A DNA stretch of 64,000 nucleotides from Pseudomonas sp. B21-048 (GCF_024748615.1 NZ_CP087168.1:3782001-3846000), one strand, 5' to 3'. Numbered from the stretch's first letter, positions 23,972 to 34,723 are shown. The notes: generated by a model from the sequence alone, not told the origin. Numbers and translations: made by a program.

Positions 23972-24080
23972 GCACTTTTTAAATTAATTTTCTCAGGCCT
24001 TCCAAAGGCTTAGAGAAGGGTTGGCCTATGGCACCCGGAGGACAATAATGCCCCCTTTGTATAAAGGAGAGACTCACCCC

Positions 24081-25001
24081 ATGTGGTTCAAAAACCTGCT
24101 TATCTATCGCCTGACCCAAGATCTGCCTTTTGATGCCGAGGCGTTGGAAACTGCACTGGCCACCAAACTGGCGCGTCCATGTGCAAGCCAGGAGTTGACC
24201 ACCTACGGTTTCGTCGCGCCATTCGGCAAGGGCGAAGACGCGCCGCTGGTGCACATCAGTGGCGACTTCCTGTTGATCGCCGCCCGTAAGGAAGAACGCA
24301 TTCTGCCGGGCAGCGTCGTACGCGACGCGGTGAAGGAAAAGGTCGAAGAGATCGAAGCCGAACAAATGCGCAAGGTCTACAAAAAGGAACGCGATCAGAT
24401 CAAGGATGAAATCATCCAGGCCTTCCTGCCCCGCGCCTTTATCCGTCGCTCGTCGACCTTCGCCGCCATCGCGCCGAAACAGGGCCTGATCCTGGTTAAC
24501 TCGGCTAGCCCGAAACGTGCCGAAGACCTGCTGTCTACCCTGCGCGAAGTGATCGGCTCGCTGCCAGTGCGTCCGCTGACGGTGAAGATGTCGCCGACCG
24601 CCACCATGACCGAATGGGTCACCACCCAGAAAGCCGCGAATGATTTCTTCGTGCTGGACGAATGCGAATTGCGCGACACCCACGAAGACGGCGGCATCGT
24701 GCGCTGCAAGCGTCAGGACCTGACCAGCGAAGAAATCCAGCTGCACCTGAGCACTGGCAAAGTGGTCACTCAACTGTCGCTGGCCTGGCAGGACAAACTG
24801 TCGTTCGTGCTCGACGACAAAATGGTGGTCAAGCGCCTGAAGTTCGAAGACCTGCTGCAAGATCAGGCGGAACAGGACGGTGGCGACGAAGCCCTGGGCC
24901 AACTGGACGCCAGCTTCACCCTGATGATGCTCACCTTCGGCGACTTCCTGCCGTCGATGGTTGAAGCGTTGGGTGGGGAAGAGATCCCGCAGGGTATCTA
25001 A
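24081..25001 (+). CDS. rdgC: Recombination-associated protein RdgC
   Basis: A nucleoid-associated, ring-forming DNA-binding protein that limits RecA loading. The 306 residues match the family length (E. coli 303). The diagnostic N-terminus is [20 protein letters not shown] and the end is [20 protein letters not shown]. The central block [19 protein letters not shown] and the acidic-basic helix [22 protein letters not shown] are typical. ATG 24081 was chosen over upstream in-frame starts because MWFKNL is universal; GGAGA lies about 10 bases upstream. It stands alone, next to the tRNA cluster, as in P. aeruginosa order after the FKBP gene. Confidence 0.95.
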   Translation: MWFKNLLIYRLTQDLPFDAEALETALATKLARPCASQELTTYGFVAPFGKGEDAPLVHISGDFLLIAARKEERILPGSVVRDAVKEKVEEIEAEQMRKVYKKERDQIKDEIIQAFLPRAFIRRSSTFAAIAPKQGLILVNSASPKRAEDLLSTLREVIGSLPVRPLTVKMSPTATMTEWVTTQKAANDFFVLDECELRDTHEDGGIVRCKRQDLTSEEIQLHLSTGKVVTQLSLAWQDKLSFVLDDKMVVKRLKFEDLLQDQAEQDGGDEALGQLDASFTLMMLTFGDFLPSMVEALGGEEIPQGI

Positions 25002-25008
25002 AAGCAAC

Positions 25009-25066
25009 CGGTTCCCCTTGAAGGAACCGGATCAAATGTGGGAGTTGGCTCGCCCGCTCCCACATT
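25009..25066. repeat. Hairpin plus REP palindrome after rdgC
   Basis: CCGGTTCC-CCTTGA-AGGAACCGG (25009-25030) is directly followed by a REP-type palindrome AATGTGGGAG...CTCCCACATT (25036-25066). No long U-tract; likely the 3' end of rdgC mRNA. Confidence 0.65.
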
Positions 25067-25159
25067 GATCCGTGGCGCGTGGCCCTGAGCGTGGTCGCCC
25101 ATTTCCGGCAACGGATTGAGCCGCAAACTTGATCCTCGGATTAATGATGGGCACTCTAT

Positions 25160-25232
25160 TGCCCAATGCGGGGACGACCTCGCGGCTCGATCGAGTGATT
25201 AATCCGGGGACGACCCCATCCATCGATGGAGG
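25160..25232 (+). promoter_or_regulatory. Guanidine-II riboswitch (mini-ykkC) of gdx
   Basis: Two hairpins with the same ACGA loop: GCGGGG-ACGA-CCTCGC at 25168-25183 and GGGG-ACGA-CCCC at 25206-25217, separated by 22 bases. This is the mini-ykkC/guanidine-II architecture (two stems with ACGR loops). GGAGG (25228-25232), the ribosome binding site of the exporter gene, begins 10 bases after the second stem. In the known class guanidinium binding stabilises the loop pair and frees the ribosome binding site. The regulated gene is a SugE/Gdx-type guanidinium exporter, the expected target. Confidence 0.9.
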
Positions 25233-25238
25233 TCTCTT

Positions 25239-25553
25239 ATGTCCTGGATCATTCTGTTTTTTGCTGGCCTGTTCGAAGTCGGCTGGGCAGTTGGCCTGAA
25301 ATACACTGACGGTTTCAGCCGCCCTCTTCCTACCGCACTGACCGTTACCGCCATGGCGATCAGCCTTGGCCTGCTGGGCCTTGCCATGAAGGAATTGCCG
25401 CTGGGCACGGCCTATGCGATCTGGACTGGCGTAGGTGCGGTGGGCACGGTGATCGCCGGGATCATTCTGTTTGGTGAATCCATGGCGCTGTTTCGGCTGG
25501 CCAGTGTGGCGTTGATCATTACCGGGTTGGTTGGGCTCAAGATCAGCGCTTAG
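25239..25553 (+). CDS. gdx: Guanidinium exporter Gdx (SMR family, formerly SugE)
   Basis: A 104-residue small multidrug resistance protein with four membrane helices. The essential Glu is in [18 protein letters not shown] (about residue 13), and the third helix block [20 protein letters not shown] with its FGES turn is the Gdx/SugE signature rather than EmrE. Members of this clade export guanidinium as a proton-coupled dual-topology homodimer in the inner membrane. The guanidine-II riboswitch directly upstream independently supports guanidinium as substrate. ATG 25239 follows GGAGG by six bases. The gene is monocistronic and followed by a REP pair. Confidence 0.93.
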   Translation: MSWIILFFAGLFEVGWAVGLKYTDGFSRPLPTALTVTAMAISLGLLGLAMKELPLGTAYAIWTGVGAVGTVIAGIILFGESMALFRLASVALIITGLVGLKISA

Positions 25554-25563
25554 ACCTCTACCG

Positions 25564-25658
25564 CCATCGCGAGCAGGCTCGCACATTGGATTTCCAGCGG
25601 CTAAAAAATCCGCGAACAGTGGCGATCCTGTGTGGGAACGAGTCTGCTTGCGATGATG
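25564..25658. repeat. REP pair between gdx and the LRR-kinase gene
   Basis: ATCGCGAGCAGGCTCGCACA at 25566 and TGTGGGAACGAGTCTGCTTGCGAT near 25631-25654 are opposing imperfect REP arms, with a short inner palindrome (GGATTT...AAAATCC) between. Confidence 0.7.
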
Positions 25659-25748
25659 GCCGCCTGACAGCCACCCCAACTTTCCCGTTATCATGTCGCC
25701 CATTTCCAGTCCCCCACGCCCTCCTCCTGATCAATAGCGAACCAGCCC

Positions 25749-27053
25749 ATGGATACCCTCGCCCAACTTCGCGCCGGCCAATTGTCGGGCATTACTCGCC
25801 TGGATCTGTCCTGCGGCCTGACCGAGTTCCCCCGGGAAATCTTCGACCTGGCGGACTCGCTGGAAGTACTCAACCTCAGTGGCAACGCCTTGTGCAGCTT
25901 GCCGGACGACTTGCACCGCCTGACCCGTTTGCGCGTGCTGTTCTGCTCGGACAATCAGTTCACTGAACTGCCCGCCTGTCTCGGCCAGTGCAGCGCGTTG
26001 ACGATGATCGGTTTCAAGGCCAACGCCATCGAAAACGTGCCGGGCGCCGCGCTGCCGCCGCTGTTGCGCTGGCTGATCCTGACCGACAACCGCCTCACGG
26101 AACTGCCGACCGAATTGGGTAAACGCCCGCACCTGCAAAAACTCATGCTCGCCGGCAACCGGCTACAGTGCTTGCCCGAAAGCCTGAAACACTGTCATCG
26201 ACTCGAACTGGTCCGCATTGCCGCCAATCAGCTCACCGAACTTCCCGAGTGGCTGTTGACCTTGCCGAGTCTGACCTGGCTGGCATACGCCGGTAATCCG
26301 CTGGAAACCGAAGCCGATGCCGCCGCTCTCGACGCCACGGCGAGCATTCCCTGGTCCGGGCTGAACCTGGAGAAAAAACTCGGTGAAGGTGCGTCGGGGG
26401 TTATTCATCAGGCGTTGTGGGAACAGACGAAACAGGTCGCGGTGAAACTCTACAAAGGCGAGATGACCAGCGATGGCTCGCCGTTGCACGAAATGAACGC
26501 CTGCATCACTGCCGGCATCCACCCCAACCTGATCCGGGTCGAAGGGCGGGTCATCGGGCATCCGCAGGCGCAGGCCGGGCTGGTGATGCAATTGATTGAT
26601 CCGAGTTACCGCAACCTGGCCGGGCTGCCGAGCCTGGCGTCCTGCACCCGCGACGTCTACGCCGACGACACCCGGTTCAGCGCCGGCGTAGCACTGCGCA
26701 TTGCCAATGGCATCGCCTCGGTGGCCGAGCATCTGCATTGCCAAGGCATCACTCATGGCGACCTGTATGGTCACAACATTCTGTGGAACGAACGGGGTGA
26801 TTGCCTGTTGGGGGATTTTGGCGCGGCGTCGTTCCATGCCACTTCGGACAGCCTTGAAAGCCGCGCGCTGCAACGGATTGAGGTGCGGGCGTTCGGAGTT
26901 TTGCTGGGGGAATTGCTGGCGCGGATCGACTCGGGGTTGAGTGATGAACAGCGAGTCGCGCTAGAAGCTTTATGGCAGCGCTGCTGTCAGCCGGATGTGC
27001 TGGCGCGGCCAGGGTTCAGCGAGGTTATGCGGGAGTTGGCTGTGTTCAACTAG
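25749..27053 (+). CDS. Leucine-rich repeat protein kinase, soluble
   Basis: A 434-residue fusion. Residues about 15-195 contain roughly eight leucine-rich repeats (SLEVLNLSGNALCSLPDDLH, LRWLILTDNRLTELPTELG, LQKLMLAGNRLQCLPESL). From about residue 205 a eukaryotic-like kinase domain follows: glycine loop KLGEGASGVIHQA, the ATP Lys in VAVKLYKG, catalytic loop ITHGDLYGHNILW (HGD in place of HRD, with Asp and Asn kept), and GDFGAAS as the DFG motif. No signal peptide or membrane helix is seen, so both domains are cytoplasmic. The usual Arg of HRD is absent, which suggests no activation-loop phosphorylation. No phosphatase partner or substrate is adjacent. Kinase activity is likely; target unknown. 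Confidence 0.85.
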   Translation: MDTLAQLRAGQLSGITRLDLSCGLTEFPREIFDLADSLEVLNLSGNALCSLPDDLHRLTRLRVLFCSDNQFTELPACLGQCSALTMIGFKANAIENVPGAALPPLLRWLILTDNRLTELPTELGKRPHLQKLMLAGNRLQCLPESLKHCHRLELVRIAANQLTELPEWLLTLPSLTWLAYAGNPLETEADAAALDATASIPWSGLNLEKKLGEGASGVIHQALWEQTKQVAVKLYKGEMTSDGSPLHEMNACITAGIHPNLIRVEGRVIGHPQAQAGLVMQLIDPSYRNLAGLPSLASCTRDVYADDTRFSAGVALRIANGIASVAEHLHCQGITHGDLYGHNILWNERGDCLLGDFGAASFHATSDSLESRALQRIEVRAFGVLLGELLARIDSGLSDEQRVALEALWQRCCQPDVLARPGFSEVMRELAVFN

Positions 27054-27068
27054 CGGCACTATAAAAAC

Positions 27069-27098
27069 TGTGGCGAGGGGGCAAGCCCCCTCGCCACA
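27069..27098. repeat. REP palindrome between convergent genes
   Basis: TGTGGCGAGGGGG-CAAG-CCCCCTCGCCACA, a near-perfect hairpin between the kinase gene and the convergent YebC gene; probably the end of both transcripts. Confidence 0.8.
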
Positions 27099-27125
27099 AG
27101 TCAGATCACAAACTGTCGGAGCCGT

Positions 27126-27830
27126 TTAACCCGCCAACCCGACAAACATGTCCTGCACATCATCGTGGTTATCGAGGCCTTCCAGGAATGCTTCGACTTC
27201 CGCCATCTGCTCGTCGCTCAGACCACTGACCGGGTTCTTCGGCTGGTAACCCAACTTGGCCGACAACACCGTGAAACCCTGTTCCGGCAGCGCTTTCTGT
27301 ACCGCATCCAGGTCCGCAGGCTCAGTCAGGAACAGCGTCGCGCCGTCTTCACCTGGCTCGAAATCCTGGGCACCGGCTTCAATCGCGGCCATTTCCGGAT
27401 CGGCGTCAGGGCTGTCCGGGGACGCCTCGATCATGCCGACGTGGTTGAAGTCCCAAGCCACCGAACCGGAAGCGCCCAACTGGCCCTTGCGGAACGCGAC
27501 GCGGATTTCAGCGACAGTGCGGTTGATGTTGTCAGTGATGCATTCAACGATCAACGGCACCTGATGCGGTGCAAACCCTTCATACGTCACTCGATGGTAT
27601 TGCACGGTTTCGCCGAGCTGGCCGGAGCCTTTCTTGATCGCGCGTTCCAGGGTTTCACGGGGCATCGAGGCTTTTTTAGCCTGTTCGACCACCAGACGCA
27701 GGTGTGCGTTGGTGGCGGTATCAGCACCGTTGCGCGCAGCAATGGTGATTTCTTTCACCAGTTTGCCGAAGATCTTGCCCTTGGCGTTGGCTGCCGCTTC
27801 TTTGTGTTTAACCTTCCACTGTGCGCCCAT
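27126..27830 (-). CDS. YebC/PmpR-family transcriptional regulator
   Basis: A 234-residue YebC-family protein. The family begins with a Lys-rich N-terminal domain ([20 protein letters not shown] then [17 protein letters not shown]) and contains the central block [22 protein letters not shown] and the acidic C-terminal region. The N-terminus ([10 protein letters not shown]) is of the YeeN type rather than the MAGHSKW type, so it is probably the second paralogue of the genome. YebC proteins are DNA-binding regulators in some bacteria and ribosome-associated factors that relieve polyproline stalling in others. Which role applies here cannot be read from the sequence. Start ATG 27830. Confidence 0.88.
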   Translation of the reverse strand: MGAQWKVKHKEAAANAKGKIFGKLVKEITIAARNGADTATNAHLRLVVEQAKKASMPRETLERAIKKGSGQLGETVQYHRVTYEGFAPHQVPLIVECITDNINRTVAEIRVAFRKGQLGASGSVAWDFNHVGMIEASPDSPDADPEMAAIEAGAQDFEPGEDGATLFLTEPADLDAVQKALPEQGFTVLSAKLGYQPKNPVSGLSDEQMAEVEAFLEGLDNHDDVQDMFVGLAG

Positions 27831-28062
27831 TACTCACTCTCTTGATCTGTGGCGCCGAGACATCTATTGGCCGACGCGTTGCGCAAGTTTATACGGCCTA
27901 AAGGTACCAATCGACCAAAAATTCCAGGATATTCATCCCCACGACGGATCCACATATTCGCCAATGCTCGTAGGGCAATTCTGAAATGTCGATTTGCGGT
28001 GACGCTTCAGCATCAGGGTTTCGTACCCTCTGCGCCCATCCTCCCTGGCAGAAGCGCGTTCG

Positions 28063-29487
28063 ATGCACAACGACAAGGAAAGTCCCTTCACCCTGACACT
28101 GCTCGACGGCGATTTGAGCTTTCAGGTGTTGCAGTTCAGCGGCCGTGAAGGCCTCAACCAGCCCTATCGATTCAATGTCGAAGTGATCGGACTCGCACCG
28201 GCAATCCACCTCGACCAATGGCTGCAACAACCCGCGTTCCTGAGGCTGGCGGGTGATCAGGGCATTCACGGCATGATCCACAGCATCAGTCGCGAACATC
28301 GCGGCCCGCACCGGATCGGCTACCAGCTGGTGCTGACACCTTATCTTCAACGACTGGAGCGACACCGCTCGCGTCGGGTGTTTCATCGTCTTAGTGTTCC
28401 CGCGATCGTGCGCCAGTTACTGGAGGAGCATCAATTGCCCGAGCACAGCTACCGTTTCGAACTGGCAAACGGGTGCTACCCGCCCCGGCCTTTTTGCATT
28501 CAATACGACGAAAGCGATCTGGCCTTCGTGCAACGGCTGTGTGAAGAAGAAGGCCTGCATTATCACTTCGAACATCAGCACGACGGGCACGTGTGGGTGC
28601 TGGCCGATGACAGCCTGAGCTTCCCGCAGGAGCCGCTGCTGATGCCGTTCCATGACGACGCATTCAACGACTCCGTGTTACCGGTGATCAGCGAACTGTA
28701 CCAGCGCCATGACCCGGCCCCCGTCCCCGCACGATGGGAGGCCAGAAACCGCGGCGCGCAGGTGATTGGCGATGGTGCGGCCAATCATATACTTGCCAGG
28801 ACGGGTCCGGTGACGGCACGTCCCGCGCCCGAACAGCTTCATCGCGACCAGCTCAGCCGCAGGCGGCTGGAACGCCTGCGTTGCCAGCAACGGCAGATCC
28901 ACGGCCAAAGCAACCAGAGTGAGCTGGGCAGTGGGCGGATTTTGCAAGTGGCAGAACACCCGCTCTCGAGTTTCAACGATCAGTGGTTACTCACCGACAT
29001 CCAGCACCAAGGACAACAGCCATCGATTCTCGCCAACGACACGCTCGAGGTTGCTCAACGTTACAGCAATCAATTCACCGCCATTCCCTGGTCAACGGTA
29101 TTCAGGCCAGCGCTCAAACAGACCAGGCCGAACATCCCCGGCTATCAAACCGGCCGAGTGCTGGGCCCCACCGGGCAACCGGCGGCGCTCGATGACCAGG
29201 GCCGGATACAGGTCAGGTTATGGTCGACGCCGACATTCGAGGCGGATGAATCCGTTGGCCTCTGGCTGCCGATCGCCGTCACAACGCCAGACGGTCGTGT
29301 CGTTCCATCCAGGCTGCCCCTGTCCGGCACCGAGGTTCTGATCAGTTTTCTCGACTGCGATCCGGACCGACCGGTGCTGTGTGCTGGCATGAGTCATCTC
29401 CAGCCTTCCCGGCCCGCTCCCGAGCCACACCGCGATGGCCACCTGCTGCTCGACTGGCTGATCAACCGCCCGGATCTCGCACCCTGA
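28063..29487 (+). CDS. Orphan short VgrG-type type VI secretion spike protein
   Basis: A 474-residue VgrG. The N-terminal gp27-like part is clear: LSFQVLQFSGREGLNQPYRF near residue 15, the beta-barrel with IHGMIHSISREHRG, and CIQYDESDLAFVQRLCEEEG then LHYHFEH near 145-170, which is the signature of the family. The gp5 OB-fold follows (GPTGQPAALDDQGRIQVRLW, VGLWLPIAV). After about residue 430 the protein ends, so the long beta-helix needle and any C-terminal effector domain are missing. No Hcp, chaperone or effector gene is adjacent. The start has no strong ribosome binding site (AGAAG only). It may be an intact short VgrG or a remnant. Confidence 0.85.
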   Translation: MHNDKESPFTLTLLDGDLSFQVLQFSGREGLNQPYRFNVEVIGLAPAIHLDQWLQQPAFLRLAGDQGIHGMIHSISREHRGPHRIGYQLVLTPYLQRLERHRSRRVFHRLSVPAIVRQLLEEHQLPEHSYRFELANGCYPPRPFCIQYDESDLAFVQRLCEEEGLHYHFEHQHDGHVWVLADDSLSFPQEPLLMPFHDDAFNDSVLPVISELYQRHDPAPVPARWEARNRGAQVIGDGAANHILARTGPVTARPAPEQLHRDQLSRRRLERLRCQQRQIHGQSNQSELGSGRILQVAEHPLSSFNDQWLLTDIQHQGQQPSILANDTLEVAQRYSNQFTAIPWSTVFRPALKQTRPNIPGYQTGRVLGPTGQPAALDDQGRIQVRLWSTPTFEADESVGLWLPIAVTTPDGRVVPSRLPLSGTEVLISFLDCDPDRPVLCAGMSHLQPSRPAPEPHRDGHLLLDWLINRPDLAP

Positions 29488-29495
29488 CCTTCATA

Positions 29496-29535
29496 AAAAA
29501 GCGCCAGCTCCTTTTACGGAACTGACGCTTTTTTG
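29496..29535 (+). terminator. Terminator after the VgrG gene
   Basis: AAAAAGCGCCAGCTCC-TTTTAC-GGAACTGACGCTTTTTT: a 16-bp stem with one mismatch and T-runs on both strands. Confidence 0.88.
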
Positions 29536-29667
29536 TGGCCGATCACTTGATCCAGAGCATTGCACGGAATATTGACCGCAGGCAAAACCCGCCAAACAGG
29601 ATTACAGTGACGGCACACCGTCGAACAAGAACGGTGACTTCAGACCAGACCTGTGAGGAAACATCGT

Positions 29668-30216
29668 ATGCCGTTGAAGAATTCCGAATCACGCTACAGC
29701 ACCGTATCGATCGCGCTGCACTGGTTAATGCTGGTGCTATTAATAGCGGTTTACGCCTGTATCGAATTGCGCGGGATCTTTCCCAAAGGCAGTGGCGGCC
29801 GGACATTGATCAAGGAAGCGCACTTCATGCTAGGCCTGACGGTGTTCGTGCTGGTCTGGCTACGGTTGTTCGCCCGCAGCTTCGGGCCAGCACCGCAGAT
29901 CTTCCCTGCCTCGCCACGCTGGCAAACCCTGCTCGCCAAACTGATGCACTGGGCGCTGTATATTTTCATGATCACCATGCCGATTCTGGGCTGGTTGATT
30001 ACCAGCGCCGAGGGGCATCGGGTGATGTTCTATGGCATCGACCTGCCCTTGCTGATCGAAGAAAACAAACCGCTGGCCAAGCAATTCGAGGGCTGGCATG
30101 TGCTGGGTGGGACGATCGGCTATTGGCTGATCGGCCTGCACGCCGTGGCCGGGCTTTTTCACCATTATGTGGTGCGCGATAACACCTTGCTGCGGATGAT
30201 GCCCAAGCGCGGTTGA
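29668..30216 (+). CDS. Cytochrome b561
   Basis: A 182-residue bacterial cytochrome b561 of the CybB type, an inner-membrane di-haem b protein that moves electrons between quinol and a partner, often superoxide or peroxide related. Four membrane helices carry the haem His residues: SIALHWLMLVLLIAVY, KEAHFMLGLTVFVLVW, LMHWALYIFMITMPILGW and HVLGGTIGYWLIGLHAVAGLF, followed by HHYVVRDNTLLRMMP. ATG 29668 was chosen: GAGGAA at 29656-29661 is correctly spaced, and the GTG at 29653 would lie before the ribosome binding site. No partner gene is adjacent. Confidence 0.9.
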   Translation: MPLKNSESRYSTVSIALHWLMLVLLIAVYACIELRGIFPKGSGGRTLIKEAHFMLGLTVFVLVWLRLFARSFGPAPQIFPASPRWQTLLAKLMHWALYIFMITMPILGWLITSAEGHRVMFYGIDLPLLIEENKPLAKQFEGWHVLGGTIGYWLIGLHAVAGLFHHYVVRDNTLLRMMPKRG

Positions 30217-30240
30217 GCGGCTACTAAATCAATGCACCTT

Positions 30241-31167
30241 TCAGGTATGTGAACTGAAACCCCGGCGGCCCTGCAAGCCGCCGGTATGGATGAAGATCAA
30301 GCGCGTTCCCCGCGCAAATTTACCCGCCTCGACTCGCTGCTTGAGCGCCAGCAGCGCTTTGCCGGTATACAGCGGTTCGAGAGGAATGCCACTGGCCTGT
30401 TCGGTCTGCTCGATGAACGCAAGCAACGGCGGATCGACTTTGGCAAAACCGCCACGGCTGGCGTCGAATAGCTCATAAGCCGATTGCTGCAAATCTGCCT
30501 CGCGGATAATCGATTCGACCTGCTGCGCCACGCCATGATCGTCAGGCACCGCCAGCGCGCCATACACCGGATGTTCGCCCGCCTCGGCCAGTACCAGACC
30601 GGCGAGGGTGGTGCCCGTTCCGCAGGCCAGCCACCAGCCGTCGTAGTTGCTCCAGCCCAGACCACTCAGTTGTTCGCGGGCCTGTGCCACCCATTGCTCG
30701 CAACCCTTCGCCCCAAGCAAGCCGCCGCCACCTTCCGGCACTGGATGTAGCTCGGGGTATTGCTCCCGCCATGGCGCCCAGAAACCTGGTTCGTGCCGCG
30801 CTCGATAACCGCCATAACCCAACCAGTGCAATTGCATGCCGAACGCCTGCAAGTCTTTCACCGTCGGCGTGTCTTGCAGATGCCCGCGCAGCAGGCCGAC
30901 CGTGGAGAAACCGAAGCGTTTGCCCGCTGCGGCCAATGCATGGAGATGGTTGGAATGGGCACCGCCCAGGCTGATGATGCCTTCAGCGCCGTTCTGGTCG
31001 GCGGCTTTCAGGTGTTCAATGAGCTTGAACCACTTGTTGCCGCTGATCAGCGGGTCGATTTGATCCAGACGCAGGATCGCCACGTCGATACCGGCAGTGG
31101 TGAGCCAGTCGAGGTGAAGGGGTTCGAGGGGGGCTTGGGGTAGCCAGTCTATTGGTGGGGAAAGCAT
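30241..31167 (-). CDS. PLP-dependent D-cysteine desulfhydrase / ACC deaminase family
   Basis: A 308-residue fold-type II PLP enzyme. The PLP Lys lies in PLISGNKWFKLIEHL (about residues 40-54). The substrate loop is SLGGAHSNHLHALAAAG and the cofactor phosphate loop is ACGTGTTLAGLVLA. The C-terminal LIFIHTGGLQGRRGF is the family ending. The family includes D-cysteine desulfhydrase (DcyD) and the plant-growth enzyme ACC deaminase (AcdS); the sequence alone does not prove which, and the shorter length (AcdS has about 338) and the N-terminus favour DcyD-like. The start at ATG 31167 was preferred to 31197 because MLSPPIDWLPQAP matches where the domain begins. Confidence 0.82.
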   Translation of the reverse strand: MLSPPIDWLPQAPLEPLHLDWLTTAGIDVAILRLDQIDPLISGNKWFKLIEHLKAADQNGAEGIISLGGAHSNHLHALAAAGKRFGFSTVGLLRGHLQDTPTVKDLQAFGMQLHWLGYGGYRARHEPGFWAPWREQYPELHPVPEGGGGLLGAKGCEQWVAQAREQLSGLGWSNYDGWWLACGTGTTLAGLVLAEAGEHPVYGALAVPDDHGVAQQVESIIREADLQQSAYELFDASRGGFAKVDPPLLAFIEQTEQASGIPLEPLYTGKALLALKQRVEAGKFARGTRLIFIHTGGLQGRRGFSSHT

Positions 31168-31298
31168 TGATGCCGGCTCTGGGTGAAAAGCCAGCATCTT
31201 AGCAGCCCTCTTGCTCCCGCTTGGCTACGCAGCAGCCACAGAATCAGCGACGGATTAACCTGACACTGCACCATCGCTGATAAAGGGAGTCCTTCGGC

Positions 31299-31329
31299 CT
31301 CCAGCGGGAGCAAGCTCCCTCGCCACAGG
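31299..31329. repeat. REP-type repeat after fadH
   Basis: CCAGCGGGAGCAAGCTCCCT then CGCCACAGG contains the palindrome GGGAGCAAGCTCCC, a single REP unit in the 170-bp gap between two leftward genes. Confidence 0.65.
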
Positions 31330-31340
31330 GTCTATGTGTA

Positions 31341-33401
<2,061 letters not shown>

Positions 33402-33589
33402 TCACGGAAAAAGTGCAGGAGCTCTTCGGCCCCCGTCAGTCATGTTCGACAGACTAAGAGTCGCACTGCTGTCACTCAATGACCGTAACTGACAACTTAT
33501 TGATCCAAATGTGCAGCGCCCCTTGGCAAGCGCGGGCATGGGCCCTACCCTAGTCGCGAACCCTGCACACGGCCGTTGACTGTTTCCCC

Positions 33590-34720
33590 ATGCGCAAACT
33601 TTTGTACCTGACCTTCTCCATGGCGTTGATCGCCGCCCTCACGACCTACGCGATGTGGGCCGCGGACCGTCCGGTGGGTCATTACCTGTCGGACCTGCGC
33701 ATCAGTCTCGCGGTCGATCAGGGCACTCCCGCCGATCGCGGCAATCTGCTGGGGATCCAGCCCGAGCTGTTCCCCACCGACTACCAAAGCCCCGAACGCC
33801 TGCACCGCAAGCTCGCCGCTTACTTGCAGAAGGCTCAGGATCAGGGCCTGCTGAATGAAAAAACCATCGTCGTACTGCCCGAACATGTCGGCACCTGGCT
33901 GATGATCAGCGGCGAGAAAGACGAGTTGTACCAGGCCACTACGCTCAAGGAAGCCATGAACTGGCTGGCGGTGAGCAACCCGTTGCAGTTCATCCGCGCC
34001 CTGATCAGTGCCGAGGGCGGTAGCCTTCTCGACGATGCGCACTTGCGGATGAAGGCCAAGAAAATGGCCAAGAATTACCAAGCGCTGTTCGGCGGCTTGG
34101 CGAAAGAATTCCGCATCACTCTGGTGGCGGGCTCCATCGTGTTGCCCGAGCCGAGTGTCAGCGATGGCACCCTGAAGATTGGCCGCGGCGCGCTGTACAA
34201 CAGCAGCGTAGTGTTCGGTCGCGACGGTTTGCCGATTGGCCAGCCTCAGCGGCAAATGCACCCGACTTTCGCTGGGCACGACACTGTCGAAGCCAATTCC
34301 GAGCACACGATCAACGTCGTCGATACACCAGCCGGGCGCTTGGGCGTGCTGATCGGCAGCGACAGTTGGTATCCGGACAACTATCGCAAACTCGACGATC
34401 AAGGCGCGCAACTGGTGGTGGTCCCGGCGTTCGTCGTCGGGCGCGGGTCCTGGGATCAACCGTGGCCCGGCTACAAAGGCCAGTCCACGCCGAACTCTGT
34501 GAGTCTCAAGGCTGGCGAACTCAGTGAAGGTCAGGCTTGGCATCGGCTGACGCTGATCGCCCAACCGTCCGGCAGCCAGGCCATCGCCGGCATGAGTGTG
34601 TTCCTGCGTGGTCAATTCTGGGATATGGGCAGCGCCGGTCAAAGCTTCCTCAGCAACAACGGGCAGCATTTTGCCGACGGCGATGCCCGGGGCGCGCGTT
34701 TGTTGAACCTCTGGCTATAA
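33590..34720 (+). CDS. Nitrilase-superfamily protein lacking catalytic Cys and Lys
   Basis: A 376-residue protein with an N-terminal membrane or signal segment (MRKLLYLTFSMALIAALTTY then AMW) and a nitrilase/carbon-nitrogen hydrolase fold. The catalytic Glu is retained in IVVLPEHVGTW. The Lys position of the usual RKxH motif reads RQMH, so Lys is replaced by Gln. The Cys motif ICYDxxxPE reads IGSDSWYPD, so Cys is replaced by Gly. With two of the three triad residues lost it cannot use the normal nitrilase mechanism and may be a binding protein or pseudoenzyme. Only 3 bp separate it from the AraC regulator, so they form an operon. Location is probably periplasmic or membrane-bound. Confidence 0.75.
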   Translation: MRKLLYLTFSMALIAALTTYAMWAADRPVGHYLSDLRISLAVDQGTPADRGNLLGIQPELFPTDYQSPERLHRKLAAYLQKAQDQGLLNEKTIVVLPEHVGTWLMISGEKDELYQATTLKEAMNWLAVSNPLQFIRALISAEGGSLLDDAHLRMKAKKMAKNYQALFGGLAKEFRITLVAGSIVLPEPSVSDGTLKIGRGALYNSSVVFGRDGLPIGQPQRQMHPTFAGHDTVEANSEHTINVVDTPAGRLGVLIGSDSWYPDNYRKLDDQGAQLVVVPAFVVGRGSWDQPWPGYKGQSTPNSVSLKAGELSEGQAWHRLTLIAQPSGSQAIAGMSVFLRGQFWDMGSAGQSFLSNNGQHFADGDARGARLLNLWL

Positions 34721-34723
34721 GCG

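Noticed and set aside
29535..30182. Rightward frame overlapping cytochrome b561
   Set aside because: The cytochrome b561 frame shows clear haem His and helices; the overlapping frame is low-complexity Arg/Ala and has no domain.
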